A DNA stretch of 64,000 nucleotides, taken from the NCBI RefSeq assembly GCF_000002235.5, contig NW_022145604.1:27432291-27496290 (forward strand). Direction: 5' to 3'. The notes beneath the pieces were generated by a model. That model worked only from the letters and a program-made list of their open reading frames with translations. It was not told the origin of the DNA and ran no database searches. Of this stretch, positions 1-12,470 are shown piece after piece (within the stretch, counting starts at the first letter, position 1; the number at the start of each line of letters is the position of its first letter). The position numbers and the translations under genes are program-made. This DNA is from Strongylocentrotus purpuratus. Lineage: Eukaryota > Echinodermata > Echinoidea > Camarodonta > Strongylocentrotidae.

Positions 1-495
1 CTATCTAATATTCAAGGGGCATATTTTACAAGTAGATGTATCCTCGAGAAAAAAAAAGCTTCTCTTAATTGTTTTAGGCATTTATATTGTATTGTTTTCT
101 TTTTTATTTTATACGAGATGTACATCAGAATAATTTCATAGATTTTTGTTATCCTAGTCTATTACATTTTAAGTTGCAATTGTTTGGTACCAAAAGATAA
201 ACAATGTCAGAGAAAAAATGTGAAACACCAAGAAATAAAGTGCGACCGATGATCACATGATTCATTTCCTACATTCTCCGTACATTTTGTGTATTCATCT
301 TTTGCTTGGGGTTGTGAGTGTGCGGCAGCGTGTGTAAGTGTGCGACAGCGTGTGTGGGTGTATGCGCCATTGCAACTGGTGGAAAGAAGTGTTGAAATAG
401 GAAAGTGCAATTAACTTTTTTGTCTCGTTGCTATTTCAAAAGTTTCTGCTTTAAGCGACTTTATCACGCCCTAACCAATACGTTGCCTAAAGTCT

Positions 496-531
<36 letters not shown>

Positions 532-1650
532 TTTATTTGCGTATTAAATCGTCACGGATCACGTTCAATTCACCTATTTTGGGCGAACTCGCCGTTAAAT
601 GATCAAATATCGAATTGGCTTTCTGAAGTCACAGAGTTATTGAACGCCTTGGATGAAAGCAGGTGAAAACAAGTATCCATCCTCGGAAGGCATCGCTTAC
701 AATCACACAACCGGTCTAAAAACTGATCCGATATTGGTGAAAGAACAAGAGTCAATAGACAGACCATCGAGGAGTATCAAGTCTGTCATATGATATACGT
801 ATACGATAGGCATGTGTGGGTAACACAATGCAAGAAGAATAACCATTTTCTTATGTTAAAGCTAAAAATCATTGAGCCGTAATAAACTTCAATTAATATC
901 TATTCTCAGACTCGAACCACTGATACGCGTGTCAAGGTGAATTTAGAAAACCGCCGTATAGGATTCAGGTTTGTTATTGACTGCAACCCTTCTTCTTTGT
1001 GGAAACTGTTATCGTATACTTCAATTGATTTCTGAGCAGGAAATTGTACCCTGATATTTGATATTCTAAGGGCATTTTAAATTTAATTAATTGAATTGAA
1101 TTGTTGGGTTCAATGAAACCATCAGCCGAACTTAGAGTTTATTAAGACCTTCATATGAATATTGTTTAAGAAAAATTGTTATCCAGAAACTTCCGAACAG
1201 CATTTAACGATCTCAGTTAAGTTTATTAAGTTTAATGGTGATCACTTACTGCCTTTTAAGTTTGATAACTATTACATTAATCACTGAAAATAAGAATAAT
1301 GCATAGAGCCTTTGTGAGTTCAATACTATGTATACCATGCGCATTATGGTGCTTTTTAGATTACTTGGTTTTCAAGAAGAGTATTTGTATTTTAATCTAA
1401 CCAGGTGGTTCGTGAAAACCACACAAACTACTGGACGATTCAACTATTCAGAATGACTTTAGGAGATTTTCCGAAAGCTATTTTAAAATATGAGAGATAA
1501 CAAACGTCGATACAGAGTTACATAAATGTAGAAGTTCAAAATGTATAAGATGTTGCACAAAATTTCTGACGTCTAAGAAATTATATATGATTTTATTTGA
1601 CTTATCGGGTGTCAATATAAAATCAAGTTCAGGTTTGTGTTTGAAGAAAA
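1..1650. other. AT-rich intergenic DNA, no gene seen
   Basis: No open frame with coding character. There is a pure CT run at 493-528 and a 16-bp GT-rich unit (GTGTGCGRCAGCGTGT) present twice near 318-356. The short run TTGAATTGAATTG near 1092-1104 resembles the pentamer tail of an invertebrate LINE, but no LINE body is visible around it. Confidence 0.5.
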
Positions 1651-1654
1651 TGTC

Positions 1655-1896
1655 GTAGTAATGTCACTCAGCCCTTCACATACAAACGGAAGGAAGAAAA
1701 ATGAAAGAAGCAAGCGAAAAAAAATATTACAGAAGAAAGAGAGAGAGAGAGAGAGATAAAAGTTTTTTAAAAGTCCAAAAGATATATCACTTAGTCCACT
1801 TAATGCTACTGAGGAGGCAAAGAGAGAAGGCGAGAGAGAAAAGTTGAGAAAAATTGAGAGATGGGAAGAGAAAGGAATGGAAAAATAAAGAGCGAA

Positions 1897-1933
<37 letters not shown>

Positions 1934-2490
1934 AGGCATACACGAAACATGTGGAAGATATGTGTGACTTAGTCCACAACATACAAACATGAAAAACAAA
2001 AGATAGAAAGAAATAGAAGAAGGAAAAGCGAAAACACACGAATATCAGAAAAAGAAAGAAATAAATGTATAGAAAGAACAAATAAGAGAGAAGGAGAAAG
2101 AAAGAGAGACATACTTGAGAAACAAAGAGAAATATACGCGATAAAAAAACGGAGAGATGTGTTACCTTTTCGCCACTTACAAGCAAAGAGAGGTAGAGAG
2201 AGAGAGAAGAAGAGAAAGAAAGAGAAAGGAAAAGTGAGAGAAATTGAGACACAAGCGAGAACAGTTCAAAGAGATGAGTCACTCAGACGATCACATACAC
2301 AGGAAGTGAGAGAAAGAAGGAGAAAGAGAGAGAGGGTGCAAGAGCAAGAAAAGGAGATATAGAAAGAAAGAGAGACAGAAAGAGAGATAGAGAAAGAAAA
2401 AAAGAAAAGAGAGAAACATACGCGAAAATAAAAGCTCGTAGAGATGTGTCACTCAGTTCATCACAGAAAAAAAGAGGAAGCACTTCTTGC
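1655..2490. repeat. Purine-rich degenerate satellite with recurring anchor
   Basis: About 0.85 kb of almost pure A/G on the plus strand. It is punctuated by a mixed-sequence anchor close to GATGTGTCACTCAGTYCATC. I see the anchor at about 1655, 1783, 1958, 2153, 2272 and 2442, so spacing is irregular (roughly 120-195 bp). This is a higher-order, decayed tandem array rather than a plain GA microsatellite. The open frames here on either strand are low-complexity by-products (Ser/Leu-rich on minus, Arg/Glu/Lys-rich on plus) and are not genes. Confidence 0.7.
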
Positions 2491-2509
2491 TCAAGTGACA
2501 CTTACAGAG

Positions 2510-4670
2510 TGACAGCAGTGGAATAAGAAAAATCCCGGTTATTTCTGTCGTGAATAAATATGTTTTAGCGTCTGGATGTAGGTCACCAGGCATTAAAAAG
2601 TACAATAGCACTGCAGAAAATCACAATACATTTAATAGCCTTTTCTAGATGTAACGAAAAAGTGGCAAAGAAGTAAAGGGCTGAGTTCATTTGGTTGGAG
2701 TGAATGTTGATGGGTAATTTTGCCTTGTTTTTGTTTTTATATTTTAGGTACGTGTGTAGCGATCTGTCAAAGAGTAAAACGATGAGTCAATTACTCCCCT
2801 AATTCAATCATCAACTGATCCAAAAAGTATGTTCATTCCATAAATAGAAAGTACATGTAGTAACCCATAAGCTCAAAACAAACCAAAACCAAAAGATAAA
2901 TCGCTTTAATTTTTCATTTGTTTATTGTCTAATACACGAATCTTGTAAACATATATTAATACATGTAATCTATGACTTAACTGATACTTTTATGAGGAGA
3001 AGTGGTTAAATAAACCACAATGTTATCAAAGACTTAAATGGGCGTTGGTAAGATATGATAGAAAGGGAAAACTGTTTACAAAACGCAAGACAGTAGTGCT
3101 TAAGCGAACCATGCGGAAAACAGTCAATATTAAAATGACAATTTGAACTTTAACAAGGCTTGTCCCATATTTGGGCTATAGTTTTATTTTGGAGGCATCA
3201 AACCGGTCTAAAAGCATCATAAAATATAAATCAGTATACTAATATGGTAACCATGTTGCCTCTCCTTTTCTGTGACTTTAGGCAAATAACTTATTTTCAA
3301 TTTAGGCCAATTCAGGCTCCAAACAAAAAAAAACATACCTTCCTCATGTGTGCTTAACCGCACCTCGAGGTATGGATAATTGGGCCCATGCGTGGCACTG
3401 CTATTACAATACGCGATAATTTCAACGCGCAAAAGCAGACGACGGGCGGGAAAGCGTTATCGGACATTCTACGTATAAATGCGTCTTCATACGAATGAAC
3501 TATACATGCGTTTAGCCTCGCCCCAACCTCTTTTCTCTGTCGGGAATACCTAATCTGATTACCAACTCAATAACTTAGTTTACCTACCATGCATCTGCTA
3601 CGGCATTTGAAACAGGAAAAAAACAAAAAACAAAGATGGACAAAATTGGAAGGGAAGGAACAACGGCGGAAAAGGCAGAGGAAGGAGGGGAAATTGTGAC
3701 GAAATGTCACAATTTGGGATCTCAGTTTCAATCGCGTCACGTTGCCTGCATAATTTCGCAAACTGTCGGCTATAGGTTGCCAATAGGTTATTTTACTTTA
3801 AAGGGAAGCAATCACATCGAGAAAATAATTTGTGTAATTCCATTCTGTAAATTAAAAGAAGAAACACAAATCACCATGATGTATCCAGTGTTCTTTGTGT
3901 TACGTAGTAAACAAAAGAGAACTATAACTACATACACAGTGCCCGAAGCTACATGTAAGTTTAATACGAATGTGGGCTTGTGCGCGCATGATTTTAGAAT
4001 GGCAACAAGGAAACTATTAATTCAATAATCATGTTAATAAGTAGATTAGGTAAATAGATTGATCTTAATTTTCTGATTCGGTATTACTAACTTACCTCTT
4101 ATTGGTTATTGCCTCTCCAGGACCCAATGTACGACGGAATATCTGTACAAAGAAAGACAATAAATGGAATGGAGATTGAGAATGCAAAGATCAGCTATAA
4201 ATGAAATAAATATATATTTGTGAGATTCATCATTCGTTTCATCGAAGAATATCATAATGGATTGATTTTGACATACATACTCTAATAAATAATAGTTTGA
4301 TGGTTTCGATCGAATTTCGTTGCCTCGTTCGTGTAGAACGGTACACCCATATTGAAATATATTATGTTCATTGCTTTCCATAGTATTACATGTTCATGAT
4401 TCCAAAATAAAATGTTATTCTTATCTACTACTTAATCAACCTTGGCCTTGACTTATAAAGAGTTACGATCCATCGCAAGTCATATAATCAATCACAAGAT
4501 TGCACTCTCCTGTCTCTTATGTACATAGGTGCGATTGATTTAAATCGCAAAAATAAGTTGCGATTAATGTCAACTGTTCATGATACGGGCCCTTTACCAA
4601 TACCTTTTTTGTTCACACTACTCAATTGTATTAATTATTAGTACTTGATATGGTAAAGGGTTCATCCTTT
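2510..4670. other. Intergenic DNA, one chance-like ORF
   Basis: AT-rich with no recognised repeat. A 130-codon plus-strand frame at 3636-4028 is open and not low-complexity. It has no recognisable motif, no clear codon bias and no splice context, so I do not call it a gene. Confidence 0.4.
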
Positions 4671-4677
4671 TCGCGAG

Positions 4678-4708
<31 letters not shown>

Positions 4709-4781
4709 CCCCTCTCTCTCTTTCTTTCTCTTTCTCTCTCGGCTCTTTCTTTCTCTCTCTCTCTCTCCCTCACTCTCTTTT

Positions 4782-4866
<85 letters not shown>

Positions 4867-5022
4867 GTCTCTCTCTCTCTCTCTCTCTCCCTTTCCCTTT
4901 CTCTCTCCTTTTCTTTTTCTCTCTTTCTCTCTTTCTTTTCTCTCTCTCTCTCTCTCTCTTTCCCTCTCTCTTTCCCCCTCTCTCTCTGTTCCTCTCTCTT
5001 TGTTCCTCTCTCTTTCTCTTTC
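4678..5022. repeat. Compound (CT)n-(AT)n-(CT)n microsatellite
   Basis: Long CT-rich tract interrupted by about 18 AT units at 4828-4864. The AT core is flanked on both sides by CT, so on the opposite strand the block reads GA-AT-GA. Frames through it are Ser/Leu or Arg/Glu repeats and are spurious. Confidence 0.95.
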
Positions 5023-5024
5023 GA

Positions 5025-5317
5025 GACATAACCAACATTACTATGGCTGGGACAAAATATAGAACATTTTCGAAGTCCTAAAATTGTATGTATTGAAACC
5101 GTAATTGCAAAAGTGGAATTATCCATCGAAAACTCTTTCGTTCAATATGGATAAATGACACTGTTATGTCTTCTTAAGAGACACATTTATCTTCTTATAC
5201 GTTATAGGCTGAATGGGTATAAACTAAGGGGAATGTACTTTCTCTCTGCAAGTTGAAAAGGTTAATTTTCTCCGAAGATTCCGACATTTTCAAAAAGTAT
5301 TTGAGACATCAGTGAGG

Positions 5318-5353
<36 letters not shown>

Positions 5354-7160
5354 TATGACATGTATGATAACGATTGGATCATATAATCAATAATTAGTAG
5401 GAACAAAACACTTAATGCAAAATAAGAACAAATATCGTTACTGCTCATTTAAAATGCCCACAACAATCACAACACTTTAGGGTGTTGTTTGTTTTTCTTG
5501 GGAGGGGGTCGTTCATGGTAATGTTCTCCTATCATTATTACAATGCTTGCTTCATTCTCATCCTAATTACGCAATCAAGAGGCTGAACATTTATATATTA
5601 CGGAGCATTAATAATTACTCCTAGACTAAAAAAAAAAAACAACAAACACATCCCAGACTTAAAAAGTAAACAGCACAAATGCTGCAAGAGCCAAGATATA
5701 AATTCCACGTAAAGTCTGAATGTCTGTTTACGCGCCATGAACTTTAAAATGTACCAGACTTTATACCTAAGGGATGTATGAGCGTAAGGGCACATAATGT
5801 TGTGCGTGTGTGTGCATGAGATCTCTAAAGAGTAAAATCAATAGGGAGTTTTACCCGCTGGCTCATGAATAATTATGCTTTTAAGAAAAGGGACTCACGC
5901 TGGGCGGGGCGGGGAAGAGGGGAAAAGGTGAGGGATTCTCTGGAAGTTTGTCTGCCTGAACGGCGTAAAGACGAGGGCATTTTACCATGTAATGTATGAC
6001 ATTTAGCGATGCGATCATGATAGAGTGGGTACAGTATGTTGGTTAGGATGGATTCCTTTGGTCTTGGGAATGGGTATCTATGTCTTTTGGAACATATATT
6101 TAGACATGTTCAGAAGGAAATATATTCTATTTTCATTCATTCTACATTCAAATATAATTTATGTCCCCTTTTCCAAGAAGAAAAAATGCATGGATTATTA
6201 AACAGTTATAATTAACACGGTTCTTTAATTAACGAGTGTAGGGTATTGCTCCTGAGATTTTGTTTTAAATTCTGATCTGATTAGTGTATTGCCAGTGTTG
6301 TAATTTTGTCGTTTTTTATCAACTTTGGTATTGTCTTTTTTTTTTAAATCGAGTTCCTTTTGTGCCATTATTGGCAGATGTATATACCAATCTCAAAGTT
6401 TACATGAGCATAGATCCGGAAAAGTATTTTGATTAAAATATGTTAAAACATTTCATAATTCCATCATCATGTCATCGATCAATAGTTTTTTTTAAACTTG
6501 TATATATATGTTTCCATAATATTATTATGGTATAGATATTAGTCATGCGACCATTTCGATTTTCATACAATACACATTCAAAGGTTAATGCACTATAAAG
6601 GTCATTCCTCTGGTTGTTCATCTGACACTTGAATCTCTCTATCTTCCCCATAATACTTTCAGACCAATAGATTCCATGTGTCTTATCTGGAATCTCATCC
6701 AGCTGTCTGTGAGATATTTTATTGAGAATTTTTTATTTCTCCAAATATGAAATTCTCTCTAGAGTAAATCTGGAGATTTAAAGCAGATGTCAACAAACTG
6801 ATTGTCATGTATAAGAGTGCAAACGTCAGTCACGTGAAGAGTTTGTCTTGTGGGCCTCTTAGCCGAACCTCCAAAGTGGGCTCAACCTATATCCAAACAT
6901 ATCACTTCATTATTAGCCGACTTTAAAAAGTACCATCGTGTAAGGGATTTTGCATCCAAACTCGCCCCGCGTCATTTCATTAGCTGTGGAAAAGTTTTAA
7001 CATTCTGTAAACATGTTTACTATTCCTTTTGGTTTTAACAATTTTTTTTCTGGATGAGGGGGGGGGGGGGTCTCAGCGTTATTCATCACCTTCATAACTC
7101 AATGAACTCTAAATCTGTTTTCCTCTACCATAATTCTAGCTGATCGGGAATGTGAATTTA
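5025..7160. other. Intergenic DNA with homopolymers
   Basis: Contains an A29 run at 5321-5349 and a G13 run at 7058-7070. The rest is AT-rich with no repeat family, RNA gene or open frame I can support. Confidence 0.5.
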
Positions 7161-7166
7161 CCTTAA

Positions 7167-7340
7167 AGCCCCACTGTCCTACTTGTAGCTACTTGCTCCC
7201 TCTATATAGAAAACGTCCCCAATCGGTGCCTGTTGGTCCCCCATGATCCTTTTTTTCTTATGTTAGTTGAGAGCTGAGTGGATGAGATAGCCACCTGTCA
7301 GTGACCTGGCTGGGTGGTCTAATCCCTTCTATTCCAGTCT
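7167..7340 (+). mobile_element. TTAA-flanked MITE, family E, copy 1
   Basis: 174-bp element aligning end to end with 23098-23271. It is flanked by TTAA at 7163-7166 and 7341-7344. The left end reads AGCCCCACTGTCCTACTTGT. In copy 2 the right end is the inverted match ACTAGTACAGACGGGCT; in this copy it has decayed to ATTCCAGTCT. The middle contains CCACCTGTCAGTGACCT, shared by both copies. No coding capacity. Two equal-length copies with TTAA on both sides support a non-autonomous cut-and-paste element. Confidence 0.8.
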
Positions 7341-7344
7341 TTAA

Positions 7345-8870
7345 GCGCAATTTTTTTCCAAGGATTTCTTTGGGGATAAATCAAACGCATCCAAACGTAG
7401 ACATAGTTTTGATAAAATTAAGAAACAGAAAATTAAGACGTTTCACATTGTGCTTCATATTCAGGTTCATATCTTTTCTTGGGGGGGGGGTGTCTAAATA
7501 GAGAGTATGTCAATATATATGTTGTGCGATCAACATGCCTTAATAATTGCCGTAACGCATCGTTATTCATTTACAACAACAATGTTCTATTCGAATGACA
7601 AAGTATTTTGTATTCGTATAGTTACATAGCCTATACATCCATTGTAAATAACTGTTCCTGAAGTTTAAAGGGCATACAGTGCGGGCAGCAGAAATAGGTT
7701 TGAGTCAAGTATTCGCAACGAATTATAGTCAACAACAAAAGTGACACGCACAAAAATGAAAATACAAGGCTTTGTTTGCTACACAAATATTGACCTTGGC
7801 TTAAGATACTACCAACTAGGATTCCACCTAAGATGTACAATGTAGACTGTCACTATTTGTAGCAGGAGTCGTCACTCTCGCAGACTTTCCACTAAGTAGC
7901 GAGACACCAGCGGTTATCTATCTTAGATGTGAAGCAGGTCTTCCCTCGACCTCTTTCCTAATCATAACAGACTAGCTTCTCGTCTTTCATCACACGATAA
8001 AGAACCTGTATGACAAGCGGGACAGCCATTGATCGATGAGTATTTACAGTATTGTTGATATTGTAACAACTTCCCTCTTCTCTCCTCTATGGGTGTAATG
8101 AGTAGGCTGATTCTTTGACTTAATGGATTATGTCATCCGACATGGCAGCCCTATTTGGGTGTCATTCTAAAAGGATGTTGCTTGATCGTCGCTTCTCTGC
8201 TGCGTTTCAGGTCATCGTTCATCCGGCTCCGTGTGTCTGCTCCTCTATTTGGATTGGAGCTCGGAGGCTCGAGAAGGGGGGGGGGGGGGTCACAGATCAT
8301 GACACTCTTCAGTCTGCCCATCGCACCCCTGGCGGGTGTTTGGTCTGCTGACGCGGCATGGAGTGGCTAGCCCACGGGGTACCACACTGTGACTCCATCG
8401 TCGGGTCAAACTTTCGGGGTTGAGCCCCTGTCATTGCGTTCGATATTTCGAGGGTAACTCGCACCTGATAAAACCGTAGTCGGGACTGTGACTTTTGTTT
8501 ATTGAAGCTAAAACAACAGATCAATGACATCAAGAATGACGTCTATTACGAAATAGCACATCCACTTTGTTAACCTCCTGAAGTTTAATTTAGAGGGAAC
8601 AGGGCTGTATGACTTGATCCCAAAATTTCACTTGTATACCCCCTTATATTTTGAGGTAGTGGTAGTGATTGCGTAATGCCTGTTTTACGATTGGCTTTAC
8701 ATAATGATTTTATATAATAATAGTAATTTTAATTTACGTTTTTTATCTTCAATTTATTTGACAGCTGAATCCTTTGTTGTTCTTCTTATTAATAAGATGG
8801 TAAATGGTAAATTTATGCGACCAAAAAATCCAGTCATTCTTTCGTATAGATTATTGTGTAAACCGTTACT
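7345..8870. other. Intergenic DNA, locally GC-richer
   Basis: 8130-8480 is GC-richer than its surroundings and holds a G14 run (8276-8289). Short overlapping frames there have no recognisable domain. Nothing else identified. Confidence 0.4.
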
Positions 8871-8879
8871 CATATTACA

Positions 8880-9770
8880 CCCCCCCCCCCCCCCCATCTG
8901 CACCACCACCCTATAAACCCCCGTGTACTTTACCCCTAGTATGAATTTTATCGATCCGGATCATCTCTAGGCATTCAACAATATATCACAGACAAGACAT
9001 TTTCCCCTTTTTACACCATTATCCCTATCTTACCACCCTTCCACCCCTATCCCATGCCATCTGTTGCCCCTATGATAATCGCAAATTAATCCAGCAGCAT
9101 CTTTTCATATCAAGATTTGTTAACATTTGCCTAAACATGCTGCATTATATTCATGATATTAACACGAGTTCCATCTGCCATCATTACCTCTCTATCTTAC
9201 ACTCCCTCAACTCTAGCCCGGCCTCCCTGTCATTTATCACCCTACAACCCCAATCGATCTGTTTGGTATCACTAAAGTTAACCTGGCCTGTGCTTCATCA
9301 TTATCACCATAAGTTCTTTCTTACACTGATATCCCTCAAATTCCCCCTCCCCCTTTCCAATTAGCGACCCCATCCTTTGTGCCCGTTACCCCCTAATACA
9401 ATCCAAAATCGATCCGACAGCATGGTTAATACCGACGGTCTTGGGAATGATGCTATTACCGGAAAACTTGTTTTGTTTTCTTCAACCATTAACCTTATCG
9501 TAACCCCTCCTCCACCCTTTCACTCCGCCGTTTACCCCATTAGAAACCCAATCGATCTTTCTAATTGGTATAATTATAGTAGTTAATACTACCTGAAACT
9601 TGATGCATCGTATCAACATTATGCTGTTTTAAACACCATTAACCTATATCGTACCCCCTCCACCTCCCTCCACCCTACCTCTGTTTACCCCTGTATCACC
9701 CTATCGATCTTTCTTGGTATCACTGCAGTTGTTAACACTTGCTAGAACATGCTGCATCATGTCCACACCT
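8880..9770. repeat. Degenerate C-rich satellite, about 150-bp spacing
   Basis: Begins with a C16 run (8880-8895). Recurrent modules follow: an ATCGATC-type box at about 8950, 9250, 9408, 9548 and 9698 (spacing close to 140-160 bp where adjacent), followed in several units by GGTATCAC, a GTTAACA-type box and AACATGCTGCAT. The last box is clear at about 9135 and 9745. Between boxes lie C-rich segments such as ACCCCCTCCACC. The units are strongly diverged, so the array is old. Short Pro/Ser-rich frames are incidental. Confidence 0.6.
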
Positions 9771-9774
9771 AAAG

Positions 9775-10039
9775 GCACTTGGACGAATGCATCTTCAGTC
9801 GAATTCCCCCCTCTAAGTCAATAACCCATTTGCAGGGATAGGGGAGTCGGAAAATAATCCCATTTAAGGGAAATCAGAGCTCGCTCTTTAACGTTCCCTC
9901 CTTGGCGAGGAAAGGTGGCAGGGAGGGGGAGATAACGTCCCGAGCCGATATGACAAACGCGTCACAAGAGTATTTAAGTTTTGTTAATTTTGTTGTATGC
10001 TGTTGGTTCTGATTTTCTGTTATTATTGTTTGTTTTGTA
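9775..10039. other. Spacer between C-rich satellite and element B1
   Basis: Purine-rich around 9840-9940; no repeat match or ORF supported. Confidence 0.4.
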
Positions 10040-10043
10040 GGAA

Positions 10044-11051
10044 AGGTAAAATTTTGGTATGGGTTCATGAATTTGGTTCAAATGAACATATTGGAAGCTA
10101 TGCGATTTTCCAATATTCAATGGTCGTTGTCGCGGTTGGAATCGAGTCTAAAGTGGTGAAATGATAAATATTAAACTCTTTCAGTTGTATAGCTCCCTCT
10201 CAACACTGATATTACTTTAACTTTAAAACAATGTTTCCTGACTACAATCGACCGATTTGCTATTCCCGTTTGGAAATTATATATCAGAACTGCATAATCT
10301 GAGATTTTCATGGTCGCTTCTACCATGGAATAGCCTTTGGCGCTATTTGAAATATTTGGAATTTACCGGGAGCACCGGTAAATTTGTATTATACAAATTT
10401 CTCGAAAGCAGAAGTGTTTTAAAGGTACTATGTCCCATTTGCAGGCCAAAAAAATGAAAAAGTTAAATTCCAACTGCATTTGAAAGATACATACTAATTT
10501 AGAACTTCCCTAAAAAAGGTGGGGCTTGAAAATGTCTTCAAGTGGGAAAATAACGACTATTAGTTGTCAAATCGACTTTAGGGCTATAGAGCCCAAAAGT
10601 AATAGTCTTGATTTTCAGACAATTGTACCGAATGGCCATACGTTTTATGCTGCGCAAAGATTCAATCAGTTTAATCTTGGCCATCACAAGAAGTGGGTTA
10701 TTGATGTAGACAAATGCTCATGTACCCTTTACAACTCTTTTCATGTATGTTATTACCAAAGAAGAAAAAATGCCAGTCGGTCACTCAATAGTGTCTGACA
10801 GTGAAGACTAGCAAGTAAACGGGTTTCCTTGCATAATTTGAATATGAGGACACTGCTAACGTTTAAATTTCACAGATAGGACATACATGACATATTCATA
10901 ATTCCTGCAAAGTTCTACAGAATTTGAGGTTGGCTGCAAAAGGGACATCGAGTGCTTATAATACATCAACAGGGGCATCCAAATATATCAACATTTTTAA
11001 AGAATTACTATCCATTCAATTTTTAAAATTTCCCAAAACTTTGCATTACCT
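10044..11051 (-). mobile_element. TTAA-type MITE, family B, copy 1, interrupted by A1
   Basis: Inverse-orientation copy of the element at 51989-52486. Outer parts are 10044-10422 and about 10952-11051. Ends match the family TIR AGGTAATACAAAGTTTTGG; TTAA survives at 11052-11055 but is AGGA on the left. The internal block around 10364-10383 carries a short palindrome, ACCGGGAGCACCGGT, present in both copies. Element A1 sits inside, so B1 is older than A1. Without A1 it is about 480 bp. Confidence 0.85.
10423..10951 (+). mobile_element. TTAA-type MITE, family A, copy 1, nested in B1
   Basis: Nearly identical to 35732-36261 (inverted) and 63148-63675. The left end AGGTACTATGTCC follows TTAA at 10419-10422. 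The right end stops after AGGGACAT, so the final ~11 bp of the TIR and the second TTAA are missing, together with some B1 sequence. B2 shows the uninterrupted target (CTTAAAACCC in its orientation near 52104), confirming insertion at TTAA. It holds a 90-codon open frame opened by TTG at 10526 (first ATG 10532) that also appears in the other two copies. Differences between copies are mostly amino-acid-changing, so coding is not supported. Confidence 0.9.
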
Positions 11052-11059
11052 TTAAGGTG

Positions 11060-12160
11060 ATGTATTTCTGTTACGAAGACTCTATTTCTTCCTCGATAGC
11101 ACGAATTACTCCCTGTGTCGGGCAATTAATTTGTTACAAAACCTTTCTTCTGACACTTTTGTTGCTGTTGCTGTTATTTCTTTTAGGTGGGTGGGTAGGT
11201 TTTGTAATCTTACAAGGTAGAGAGATAATCATGGTCAATTGGTCATCACGAGCTCTTAATCATTCATTGTAAGTTATATCCATGGACCATTTAGACTGGA
11301 TTTTCTTTGGGGAGCTGGTAATGCTTACACGTGTCATTAACCAAAGGAACCACCTCACATTATCATCATTGTTAATCAAGTACTTTGCCAGGACGTCGGG
11401 TCTCTAATTGCTCGTTATTTGGAGTCTTGTCTGGTGAGGTGTTTTCGCATGTGTTCTCCGTCATATCTTCTCACAGAGCTTAATGTGTCTCCATTATATA
11501 ACAGATGTCCGCATTATGGACTTGATAGCTTATTACAGGTGATTAGCTGGAGCACCTGATACGAAAAGCTTACACAAGATACACCTTGATCCAGACACAC
11601 ACACGCGCACACACACGCACGCACACGCACATAAACACACACGCACCATAAGCACACGCACACGCCAACGCCCACACATATTTCACTTTGGAAATAGGAT
11701 GGGTTGATTAAATATACAAGAAAGCATGTCTATTTTAACATTTCTGTTTCAAACATCATACTTGTTTATTCTTACACAATAATTGCCCAACCATTATTAC
11801 ATTTTAGTATATTATATCTGCAGGACGAAAAGGCCAGAGGTTATTTTTGTAAGTAAATGGACGCGATTGCAAAGTGACTTAATGATCCGATTAAATCCAA
11901 GGTCCTATAATCAACAGCAGCGATGTACGTTTTTCTTCTTCTTAGAAGTCTATCTTTAGTTACTTTTGACTTATAAACGCTTCCGTGTGAAATTGGGGGT
12001 TGAGATAAGATCGTTACTGGCGCATCCGCAGAATCACAATCATAGCTGGGAGCCAGAAGGGCGTTCATTATTGTACATAATTATATATCTAGCATAATTT
12101 CAAGGTCCTTATAGCTCTTAGCAGACAAAGTCGTCTCATCTGGACGAAGCATTCGTTACT
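11060..12160. other. Intergenic DNA with CA-rich tract
   Basis: An impure CA/CG-rich tract occupies about 11598-11672. Nothing else recognised in the stretch leading to the possible exon at 12170. Confidence 0.4.
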
Positions 12161-12169
12161 GCAACTTAC

Positions 12170-12466
12170 CAAGAATTTCTTTCGAAGCCGATCTTAGCCT
12201 TGCCCTTGAGCGTGGTCTTCAATGTGTAATCGAGCACTTCAACACGCCTGGTTTCACTTGAGCGGGTTTCCGCTTTGATAGACCCATTCAGTCCTGTCTG
12301 ATAATCAGAAAGAATGACAGACCCTTTACAAATAAAGAGCATCCTTTCGTCTTCAAATCGACTTCTCGCCGTAGATGCACGCTCCTGTCTGAGTACGATA
12401 ACTTAGCAAATAGGGCGTCGAAACGCCATTAACGGAGCTTTCGAACGTCAGCGGGAAATTGACAAA
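12170..12466 (-). pseudogene. Possible 297-nt exon, apparently frameshifted, product unknown
   Basis: On the minus strand a T-rich acceptor (TGTGTTTTGCAG) ends at 12467 and a consensus donor (TTG|GTAAGT) begins at 12169. They enclose exactly 297 nt. The first frame is open from 12466 for 37 codons (begins FVNFPLTFESSVNG) and stops at 12353-12355. A second frame, offset by one base, opens upstream of that stop and runs about 75 codons to the donor (includes RFEDERMLFICKG and later LKTTLKGKAKIGFERN). One single-base indel in the overlap would explain the change. Composition (E, K, R, T, G mixed) looks more protein-like than other frames in the window. I recognise no family. Alternatives: terminal exon plus 3' UTR, or chance. 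Low confidence. Confidence 0.28.
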
Positions 12467-12470
12467 CTGC

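Noticed and set aside
1081-1106. LINE tail-like TTGAATTGAATTG
   Set aside because: Too short, no A-rich or T-rich 3' UTR-like flank; left only as a note.
3636-4028. 130-codon plus ORF
   Set aside because: No domain, no codon pattern, no splice or promoter context; a frame of this length is expected by chance in AT-rich 64 kb.
4631-5081. Long frames on both strands rich in Arg/Glu or Ser/Leu
   Set aside because: They are translations of the CT/GA and AT microsatellite; composition is fully explained by the repeat.
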